Source of the DNA: Rhynochetos jubatus
Taxonomy: Eukaryota > Chordata > Aves > Eurypygiformes > Rhynochetidae
Assembly: GCA_027574665.1 (NCBI GenBank)
Contig: CM050657.1
Coordinates: 12,784,404 to 12,848,403, forward strand
Reading direction: 5' to 3'
DNA: 64,000 nt
Shown here: in pieces, positions 55,101 through 64,000 of the stretch
How positions within the stretch are numbered: the first letter of the stretch is position 1
Layout: the number at the start of each line of letters is the position of its first letter
Position numbers and translations under genes: made by a program
The notes under the pieces: model-generated
The model's input: the letters and a program-made list of their open reading frames with translations, nothing else
What the model was told of the DNA's origin: nothing
Database searches by the model: none

Positions 55101-58100
55101 GCAGCAATGTGGGTGCAGTGTTTTGCTCCTCTTGGCAGGCCTTTGCAATGCCAGCTAGCCCTGGAGCTGTGGGCTTTCTGGTTCTCCGGACGCTAACCCT
55201 AAGCGTAACCCTAATTGTTAGGGTGCGCGGTTTCCAGACCCAGCCCCTCTGGGTTCTGGCTAATAAAGCTGGGGAGGCAGCAATGTGGGTGCAGTGTTTT
55301 GCTGCTCTTGGCAGGCCTTTGCAATGCCAGCTAGCCCTGGAGCTGTGGGCTTTCTGGTTCTCCGGACGCTAACCCTAGGCGTAACCCTAATTGTTCGGGT
55401 GCACGGTTTCCGGCCCCGGCCCCTGTGGGTTCTGGCTAGGGAAGGTGGGGAGGCAGCAATGTGGGTGCAGTGTTTTGCTGCTCTTGGCAGGCCTTTGCAA
55501 TGCCAGCTAGCCCTGGAGCTGTGGGCTTTCTGGTTCTCCGGACGCTAACCCTAGGCGTAACCCTAATATTTGACGTGCGCGGTTTCCGGCCCCGGCCCCT
55601 CTGGATTCTGGCTAATAAAGCTGGGGAGGCAGCAATGTGGGTGCAGTGTTTTGCTCCTCTTGGCAGGCCTTTGCAATGCCAGCTAGCCCTGGAGCTGTGG
55701 GCTTTCTGGTTCTCCGGACGCTAACCCTAAGCGTAACCCTAATTGTTAGGGTGCGCGGTTTCCGGCCCCGGCCCCTCTGGGTTCTGGCTAATGAAGGTGG
55801 GGATGCAGCAATGTGGGTGCAGTGTTTTGCTCCTCTTGGCAGGCCTTTGCAATGCCAGCTAGCCCTGGAGCTGTGGGCTTTCTGCTTCACCGGACGCTAA
55901 CCCTAGGCGTAACCCTAATTGTTAGGGTGCGCGGTTTCCGGCCCCGGCCCCTGTGGGTTCTGGCTGGGAAAATTGGGGAGGCAGCAATGTGGGTGCAGTG
56001 TTTTGCTCCTCTTGGCAGGCCTTTGCAATGCCAGCTAGCCCTGGAGCTGTGGGCTTTCTGGTTCTCCGGACGCTAACCCTAAGCGTAACCCTAATATTTG
56101 ACGTGCGCGGTTTCCGGCCCCGGCCCCTCTGGATTCAGGCTAGGGAAGGTGGGGAGGCAGCAATGTGGGTGCAGTGTTTTGCTCCTCTTGGCAGGCCTTT
56201 GCAATGCCAGCTAGCCCTGGAGCTGTGGGCTTTCTGGTTCTCCGGACGCTAACCCTAAGCGTAACCCTAATTGTTAGGGTGCGCGGTTTCCAGCCCCAGC
56301 CCCCCTGGGTTCTGGCTAGGAAAGGTGGGGAGGCAGCAATGTGGGTGCAGTGTTTTGCTCCTCTTGGCAGGCCTTTGCAATGCCAGCTAGCCCTGGAGCT
56401 GTGGGCTTTCTGGTTCTCCGGACGCTAACCCTAAGCGTAACCCTAATTGTTAGGGTGCGCGGTTTCCGACCCGGACCCTCTGGGTTCTGGCTAATAAAGG
56501 TGGGGAGGCAGCAATGTGGGTGCAGTGTTTTGCTCCTCTTGGCAGGCCTTTGCAATGCCAGCTAGCCCTGGAGCTGTGGGCTTTCTGGTTCTCCGGACGC
56601 TAACCCTAACCCTAACCCTAATATTTGACGTGCGCGGTTTCCGGCCCCGGCCCCTGTGGGTTCTGGCTAATAAAGGTGGGGAGGCAGCAATGTGGGTGCA
56701 GTGTTTTGCTCCTCTTGGCAGGCCTTTGCAATGCCAGCTAGCCCTGGAGCTGTGGGCTTTCTGGTTCTCCGGACGCTAACCCTAAGCGTAACCCTAATTG
56801 TTAGGGTGCGCGGTTTCCGTCCCCGGCCCCTGTGGGTTCTGGCTAGGGAAGGTGGGGAGGCAGCAATGTGGGTGCAGTGTTTTGCTCCTCTTGGCAGGCC
56901 TTTGCAATGCCAGCTAGCCCTGGAGCTGTGGGCTTTCTGGTTCTCCGGACGCTAACCCTAACCCTAACCCTAATATTTGACGTGCGCGGTTTCCGGCCCC
57001 GGCCCCTGTGGGTTCTGGCTAATAAAGGTGGGGAGGCAGCAATGTGGGTGCAGTGTTTTGCTGCTCTTGGCAGGCCTTTGCAATGCCAGCTAGCCCTGGA
57101 GCTGTGGGCTTTCTGGTTCTCCGGACGCTAACCCTAAGCGTAACCCTAATATTTGACGTGCGCGTTTTCCGGCCACGGCCCCTCTGGGTTCTGGCTAGGA
57201 AAGGTGGGGAGGCAGCAATGTGGGTGCAGTGTTTTGCTGCTCTTGGCAGGCCTTTGCAATGCCAGCTAGCCCTGGAGCTGTGGGCTTTCTGGTTCTCCGG
57301 ACGCTAACCCTAGGCGTAACCCTAATATTTGACGTGCGCGGTTTCCGGCCCCGGCCCCCCTGGGTTCTGGCTAATAAAGGTGGGGAGGCAGCAATGTGGG
57401 TGCAGTGTTTTGCTGCTCTTGGCAGGCCTTTGCAATGCCAGCTAGCCCTGGAGCTGTGGGCTTTCTGGTTCTCCGGACGCTAACCCTAAGCGTAACCCTA
57501 ATTGTTAGGGTGCGCGGTTTCCGGCCCCGGCCCCTGTGGGTTCTGGCTAGGGAAGGTGGGGAGGCAGCAATGTGGGTGCAGTGTTTTGCTCCTCTTGGCA
57601 GGCCTTTGCAATGCCAGCTAGCCCTGGAGCTGTGGGCTTTCTGGTTCTCCGGACGCTAACCCTAGGCGTAACCCTAATATTTGACGTGCGCGGTTTCCGG
57701 CCCCGGCCCCCCTGGGTTCTGGCTAATAAAGGTGGGGAGGCAGCAATGTGGGTGCAGTGTTTTGCTGCTCTTGGCAGGCCTTTGCAATGCCAGCTAGCCC
57801 TGGAGCTGTGGGCTTTCTGGTTCTCCGGACGCTAACCCTAAGCGTAACCCTAATATTTGACGTGCGCGGTTTCCGGCCGCGGCCCCTCTGGGTTCTGGCT
57901 AATAAAGGTGGGGAGGCAGCAATGTGGGTGCAGTGTTTTGCTCCTCTTGGCAGGCCTTTGCAATGCCAGCTAGCCCTGGAGCTGTGGGCTTTCTGGTTCT
58001 CCGGACGCTAACCCTAAGCGTAACCCTAATTGTTAGGGTGCGCGGTTTCCGGCCCTGGCCCCTCTGGGTTCTGGCTAATAAAGGTGGGGAGGCAGCAATG

Positions 58101-61100
58101 TGGGTGCAGTGTTTTGCTCCTCTTGGCAGGCCTTTGCAATGCCAGCTAGCCCTGGAGCTGTGGGCTTTCTGGTTCTCCGGACTCTAACCCTAAGCGTAAC
58201 CCTAATTGTTAGGGTGCGCGGTTTCCAGCCCCAGCCCCTCTGGGTTCTGGCTAATAAAGCTGGGGAGGCAGCAATGTGGGTGCAGTGTTTTGCTCCTCTT
58301 GGCAGGCCTTTGCAATGCCAGCTAGCCCTGGAGCTGTGGGCTTTCTGGTTCTCTGGACGCTAACCCTAAGCGTAACCCTAATATTTGACGTGCGCGGTTT
58401 CCGGCCCCGGCCCCTCTGGGTTCTGGCTAGGGAAGGTGGGGAGGCAGCAATGTGGGTGCAGTGTTTTGCTCCTCTTGGCAGGCCTTTGCAATGCCAGCTA
58501 GCCCTGGAGCTGTGGGCTTTCTGGTTCTCCGGACGCTAACCCTAGGCGTAACCCTAATATTTGACGTGCGCGGTTTCCGGCCCTGGCCCCTCTGGGTTCT
58601 GGCTAATAAAGGTCGGGAGGCAGCAATGTGGGTGCAGTGTTTTGCTCCTCTTGGCAGGCCTTTGCAATGCCAGCTAGCCCTGGAGCTGTGGGCTTTCTGG
58701 TTCTCCGGACGCTAACCCTAGGCGTAACCCTAATATTTGACGTGCGCGGTTTCCGGCCCCGGCCCCTGTGGGTTCTGGCTAATAAAGGTGGGGAGGCAGC
58801 AATGTGGGTGCAGTGTTTTGCTCCTCTTGGCAGGCCTTTGCAATGCCAGCTAGCCCTGGAGCTGTGGGCTTTCTGGTTCTCCGGACGCTAACCCTAAGCG
58901 TAACCCTAATTGTTAGGGTGCGCGGTTTCCATCCCCGGACCCTGTGGGTTCTGGCTAGGGAAGGTGGGGAGGCAGCAATGTGGGTGCAGTGTTTTGCTCC
59001 TCTTGGCAGGCCTTTGCAATGCCAGCTAGCCCTGGAGCTGTGGGCTTTCTGGTTCTCCGGACGCTAACCCTAAGCGTAACCCTAATTGTTAGGGTGCGCG
59101 GTTTCCGGCCCGGGCCCCTCTGGGTTCTGGCTAATAAAGGTGGGGAGGCAGCAATGTGGGTGCAGTGTTTTGCTGCTCTTGGCAGGCCTTTGCAATGCCA
59201 GCTAGCCCTGGAGCTGTGGGCTTTCTGGTTCTCCGGACGCTAACCCTAAGCGTAACCCTAATTGTTAGGGTGCGCGGTTTCCGGCCCCGGCCCCTGTGGG
59301 TTCTGGCTAGGGAAGGTGGGGAGGCAGCAATGTGGGTGCAGTGTTTTGATCCTCTTGGCAGGCCTTTGCAATGCCAGCTAGCCCTGGAGCTGTGGGCTTT
59401 CTGGTTCTCCAGACGCTAACCCTAAGCGTAACCCTAATTGTTAGGGTGCGCGGTTTCCGTCCCCGGCCCCTGTGGGTTCTGGCTAGGAAAGGTGGGCAGG
59501 CAGCAATGTGGGTGCAGTGTTTTGCTCCTCTTGGCAGGCCTTTGCAATGCCAGCTAGCCCTGGAGCTGTGGGCTTTCTGGTTCTCCAGACGCTAACCCTA
59601 ACCCTAACCCTAATATTTGACGTGCGCGGTTTCCGGCCCCGGCCCCTGTGGGTTCTGGCTAATAAAGGTGGGGAGGCAGCAATGTGGGTGCAGTGTTTTG
59701 CTCCTCTTGGCAGGCCTTTGCAATGCCAGCTAGCCCTGGAGCTGTGGGCTTTCTGGTTCTCCGGACGCTAACCCTAAGCGTAACCCTAATTGTTAGGGTG
59801 CGCGGTTTCCAGCCCCAGCCCCTCTGGGTTCTGGCTAATACAGGTGGGGAGGCAGCAATGTGGGTGCAGTGTTTTGCTCCTCTTGGCAGGCCTTTGCAAT
59901 GCCAGCTAGCCCTGGAGCTGTGGGCTTTCTGGTTCTCCGGACGCTAACCCTAAGCGTAACCCTAATTGTTAGGGTGCGCGGTTTCTGGCCCCGGCCCCTG
60001 TGGGTTCTGGCTAATACAGGTGGGGAGGCAGCAATGTGGGTGCAGTGTTTTGCTCCTCTTGGCAGGCCTTTGCAATGCCAGCTAGCCCTGGAGCTGTGGG
60101 CTTTCTGGTTCTCCGGACGCTAACCCTAGACGTAACCCTAATATTTGACGTGCGCGGTTTCCGTCCCCGGCCCCTGTGGGTTCTGGCTAGGAAAGGTGGG
60201 GAGGCAGCAATGTGGGTGCAGTGTTTTGCTCCTCTTGGCAGGCCTTTGCAATGCCAGCTAGCCCTGGAGCTGTGGGCTTTCTGGTTCTCCGGACGCTAAC
60301 CCTAAGCGTAACCCTAATTGTTAGGGTGCGCGGTTTCCAGCCCCAGCCCCTCTGGGTTCTGGCTAATAAAGGTGGGGAGGCAGCAATGTGGGTGCAGTGT
60401 TTTGCTCCTCTTGGCAGGCCTTTGCAATGCCAGCTAGCCCTGGAGCTGTGGGCTTTCTGGTTCTCCGGACGCTAACCCTAAGCGTAACCCTAATTGTTAG
60501 GGTGCGCGGTTTCCGGCCCGGGCCCCTGTGGGTTCTGGCTAGGGAAGGTGGGGAGGCAGCAATGTGGGTGCAGTGTTTTGCTCCTCTTGGCAGGCCTTTG
60601 CAATGCCAGCTAGCCCTGCAGCTGTGGGCTTTCTGGTTCTCCGGACGCTAACCCTAGACGTAACCCTAATATTTGACGTGCGCGGTTTCCGTCCCCGGCC
60701 CCTGTGGGTTCTGGCTAGGAAAGGTGGGGAGGCAGCAATGTGGGTGCAGTGTTTTGCTCCTCTTGGCAGGCCTTTGCAATGCCAGCTAGCCCTGGAGCTG
60801 TGGGCTTTCTGGTTCTCCGGACGCTAACCCTAAGCGTAACCCTAATTGTTAGGGTGCGCGGTTTCCGTCCCCGGCCCCTCTGGGTTCTGGCTAGGGAAGG
60901 TGGGGAGGCAGCAATGTGGGTGCAGTGTTTTGCTCCTCTTGGCAGGCCTTTGCAATGCCAGCTAGCCCTGGAGCTGTGGGCTTTCTGGTTCTCCGGACGC
61001 TAACCCTAGGCGTAACCCTAATTGTTAGGGTGCGCGGTTTCCGGCCCCGGCCCCTCTGGGTTCTGGCTAATAAAGGTGGGGAGGTAGCAATGTGGGTGCA

Positions 61101-64000
61101 GTGTTTTGCTCCTCTTGGCAGGCCTTTGCAATGCCAGCTAGCCCTGGAGCTGTGGGCTTTGTGGTTCTCCGGACGCTAACCCTAAGCGTAACCCTAATAT
61201 TTGACGTGCGCGGTTTCCGGCCGCGGCCCCTGTGTGTTCTTGCTAGGAAAGGTGGGGAGGCAGCAATGTGGGTGCAGTGTTTTGCTGCTCTTGGCAGGCC
61301 TTTGCAATGCCAGCTAGCCCTGGAGCTGTGGGCTTTCTGGTTCTCCGGACGCTAACCCTAAGCGTAACCCTAATATTTGACGTGCGCGGTTTCCGGCCCC
61401 GGCCCCCCTGGGTTCTGGCTAGGGAAGGTGGGGATGCAGCAATGTGGGTGCAGTGTTTTGCTGCTCTTGGCAGGCCTTTGCAATGCCAGCTAGCCCTGGA
61501 GCTGTGGGCTTTCTGGTTCTCTGGACGCTAACCCTAAGCGTAACCCTAATATTTGACGTGCGCGGTTTCCGGCCCCGGCCCCTCTGGGTTCTGGCTAATA
61601 AAGGTGGGGAGGCAGCAATGTGGGTGCAGTGTTTTGCTCCTCTTGGCAGGCCTTTGCAATGCCAGCTAGCCCTGGAGCTGTGGGCTTTCTGGTTCTCCGG
61701 ACGCTAACCCTAAGCGTAACCCTAATTGTTAGGGTGTGCGGTTTCCGGCCCCAGCCTCTCTGGGTTCTGGCTAGGAAAGGTGGGGAGGCAGCAATGTGGG
61801 TGCAGTGTTTTGCTGCTCTTGGCAGGCCTTTGCAATGCCAGCTAGCCCTGGAGCTGTGGGCTTTCTGGTTCTCCGGACGCTAACCCTAAGCGTAACCCTA
61901 ATTGTTAGGGTGCGCGGTTTCCGGCCCCGGCCCCTGTGGGTTCTGGCTAGGGAAGGTGGGGAGGCAGCAATGTGGGTGCAGTGTTTTGCTCCTCTTGGCA
62001 GGCCTTTGCAATGCCAGCTAGCCCTGGAGCTGTGGGCTTTCTGGTTCTCCGGACGCTAACCCTAAGCGTAACCCTAATTGTTCGGGTGCGCGGTTTCCGG
62101 CCCGGGCCCCTCTGGGTTCTGGCTAGGAAAGGTGGGGAGGCAGCAATGTGGGTGCAGTGTTTTGCTCCTCTTGCCAGGCCTTTGCAATGCCAGCTAGCCC
62201 TGGAGCTGTGGGCTTTCTGGTTCTCCGGACGCTAACCCTAAGCGTAACCCTAATTGTTAGGGTGCGCGGCTTCCAGCCCCAGCCCCCCTGGGTTCTGGCT
62301 AGGGAAGGTGGGGAGGCAGCAATGTGGGTGCAGTGTTTTGCTCCTCTTGGCAGGCCTTTGCAATGCCAGCTAGCCCTGGAGCTGTGGGCTTTCTGGTTCT
62401 CCGGACGCTAACCCTAAGCGTAACCCTAATTGTTAGGGTGCGCGGTTTCCGTCCCCGGCCCCTGTGGGTTCTGACTAGGGAAGGTGGGGAGGCAGCAATG
62501 TGGGTGCAGTGTTTTGCTGCTCTTGGCAGGCCTTTGCAATGCCAGCTAGTCCTGGAGCTGTGGGCTTTCTGGTTCTCCGGACGCTAACCCTAAGCGTAAC
62601 CCTAATATTTGACGTGCGCGGTTTCCGGCCCTGGCCCCTCTGGGTTCTGGCTAGGGAAGGTGGGGAGGCAGCAATGTGGGTGCAGTGTTTTGCTCCTCTT
62701 GGCAGGCCTTTGCAATGCCAGCTAGCCCTGGAGCTGTGGTCTTTCTGGTTCTCCTGACGCTAACCCTAGGCGTAACCCTAATATTTGACGTACGCGGTTT
62801 CCGGCCCCGGCCCCCCTGGGTTCTGGCTAGGGCAGGTGGGGAGGCAGCAATGTGGGTGCAGTGTTTTGTTCCTCTTGGCAGGCCTTTGCAATGCCAGCTA
62901 GCCCTGGAGCTGTGGGCTTTCTGGTTCTCCGGACGCTAACCCTAAGCGTAACCCTAATATTTAACGTGTGCGGTTTCCGTCCCTGGCCCCTGTGGGTTCT
63001 GGCTAGGGAAGGTGGGGAGGCAGCAATGTGGGTGCAGTGTTTTGCTGCTCTTGGCAGGCCTTTGCAATGCCAGCTAGCCCTGGAGCTGTGGGCTTTCTGG
63101 TTCTCCGGACGCTAACCCTAGGCGTAACCCTAATATTTGACGTGCGCGGTTTCCGGCCCCAGCCCCCCTGGGTTCTGGCTAATAAAGGTGGGGAGGCAGC
63201 AATGTGGGTGCAGTGTTTTGCTCCTCTTGGCAGGCCTTTGCAATGCCAGCTAGCCCTGGAGCTGTGGGCTTTCTGGTTCTCCAGACGCTAACCCTAAGCG
63301 TAACCCTAATTGTTAGGGTGCGCGGTTTCCGTCCCCGGCCCCTGTGGGTTCTGGCTAGGGAAGGTGGGGAGGCAGCAATGTGGGTGCAGTGTTTTGCTCC
63401 TCTTGGCAGGCCTTTGCAATGCCAGCTAGCCCTGGAGCTGTGGGCTTTCTGGTTCTCCGGACGCTAACCCTAAGCGTAACCCTAATTGTTAGGGTGCGCG
63501 GTTTCCGGCCCCGGCCCCTCTGGGTTCTGGCTAGGGAAGGTGGGGAGGCAGCAATGTGGGTGCAGTGTTTTGCTGCTCTTGGCAGGCCTTTGCAATGCCA
63601 GCTAGCCCTGGAGCTGTGGGCTTTCTGGTTCTCCGGACGCTAACCCTAAGCGTAACCCTAATTGTTAGGGTGCGCGGTTTCCGGCCCAGGCCCCTGTGGG
63701 TTCTGGCTAGGAAAGGTGGGGAGGCAGCAATGTGGGTGCAGTGTTTTGCTGCTCTTGGCAGGCCTTTGCAATGCCAGCTAGCCCTGGAGCTGTGGGCTTT
63801 CTGGTTCTCCGGACGCTAACCCTAAGCGTAACCCTAATATTTGACGTGCGCGGTTTCCGTCCCAGGCCCCTGTGGGTTCTGGCTAGGGAAGGTGGGGAGG
63901 CAGCAATGTGGGTGCAGTGTTTTGCTCCTCTTGGCAGGCCTTTGCAATGCCAGCTAGCCCTGGAGCTGTGGGCTTTCTGGTTCTCCGGACGCTAACCCTA
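52172..64000 (+). repeat. Mixed right-hand region with only local duplications
   Basis: No multi-kilobase period is visible here. Nearby identical monomers occur at 53925 and 54277 (TGCGCATTTTCCGGTCCC, 352 bp apart), 57268 and 57620 (CTAGGCG with CCCCCCTGGG, 352 bp apart) and 60084 and 60612 (CTAGACGTAACC, 528 bp apart). GCTGCTC replaces GCTCCTC in 14 of about 50 monomers, against 15 of about 314 in the rest of the window. The region may be older or less homogenised. Confidence 0.75.
63956..64000 (+). repeat. Partial monomer cut by the window end
   Basis: These 45 bp are the start of the 365th monomer and end inside the first perfect CCCTAA hexamer. The array continues beyond the window. Confidence 0.95.

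Larger units (their letters stand above)
1..64000 (+). repeat. 176-bp telomere-containing satellite array (whole window)
   Basis: The complete window is a tandem array of one monomer in a single orientation. Taking the A of the GCTAGC site as position 1, I count 364 complete monomers up to base 63955. Of these 325 are 176 bp, 25 are 175 bp and 14 are 170 bp, and the lengths sum exactly. The first copy is 60% G+C. Each monomer has a block of four telomere-like hexamers, a CpG-rich variable middle and a conserved CpG-free remainder. No insertion, inversion, transposable element or unique spacer interrupts it. The family name is not known to me. Telomere hexamers, nucleosome-like length and CpG decay suggest a vertebrate satellite, probably subtelomeric or heterochromatic. 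The chromosomal position is inference. Confidence 0.97.

Noticed and set aside
1..64000. CRISPR array
   Set aside because: The units are contiguous 176-bp near-identical repeats with no unique spacers, no leader and no cas genes.
1..64000. True chromosome-end telomere tract
   Set aside because: The longest pure run is three CCCTAA hexamers plus CTAA (22 bp). The hexamers are embedded in a larger monomer.
1..64000. Integrated herpesvirus telomeric repeats
   Set aside because: No viral coding or terminal sequence is present, and the telomere hexamers are only about 14% of each monomer.
1..64000. A named satellite family or species assignment
   Set aside because: I do not recognise the monomer. 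A search of repeat libraries and genomes with the 176-bp consensus would decide it, and I cannot run one.

Overview
The whole window is one uninterrupted head-to-tail satellite DNA array. It contains no gene, RNA gene, transposon or unique sequence that I can support. The unit is a GC-rich monomer of 176 bp (106 of 176 bases are G or C in the first copy). Every copy carries a short block derived from the vertebrate-type telomere repeat, read as CCCTAA on the + strand. Counting copy by copy, bases 1-63955 are exactly 364 complete monomers: 325 of 176 bp, 25 of 175 bp and 14 of 170 bp. A 45-bp partial copy follows. All copies have the same orientation.

Organism: the CCCTAA/TTAGGG hexamers, the length near one nucleosome repeat, and a CpG cluster that shows many recurrent C-to-T and G-to-A changes all point to a CpG-methylating eukaryote with TTAGGG telomeres. 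A vertebrate is most likely, and a subtelomeric, pericentromeric or heterochromatic location is plausible. I cannot name the species or the satellite family, and the window does not reach an array edge.

Monomer layout, with position 1 at the A of the shared NheI-type site: positions 1-30 are conserved and CpG-free. Positions 31-87 hold all eight CpGs, the telomeric block (35-58) and a switchable segment (about 59-68). That segment is either TTGTTAGGG (class A, which places an inverted telomere hexamer after CCCTAA) or TATTTGACG (class B). Positions about 88-115 are hypervariable (CTAGGGAAGG, CTAATAAAGG, CTAATAAAGC, CTAATACAGG, CCAATAAATG and others). Positions about 116-176 are again strongly conserved and CpG-free.

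Array layout: 1-5346 holds two copies of a 16/17-monomer higher-order repeat. 5431-17392 holds a variable-length family (11, 13, 13 and 18 monomers between marker copies). 17393-20736 is a 10-mer followed by a 9-mer. 20737-30381 is built from a 4-monomer unit and longer shuffled duplications. 30382-37400 is a mixed stretch. 37401-42324 is a 15-mer followed by a 13-mer. 41973-52171 holds two full copies and one partial copy of a 21/22-mer. 52172-64000 is mixed, with only local dimer or trimer duplications. Three separate 1-bp deletion lineages divide the array into a left domain (to about 31 kb) and a right domain (from about 35 kb).

The most interesting property is that each nucleosome-length unit carries two perfect matches to the double-strand TRF1/TRF2 recognition sequence, 12 bp apart, plus two adjacent 17-bp inverted repeats built on telomere hexamers. 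The array may therefore be a periodic non-telomeric platform for telomere proteins. That is a hypothesis. The repeat architecture itself is seen directly.
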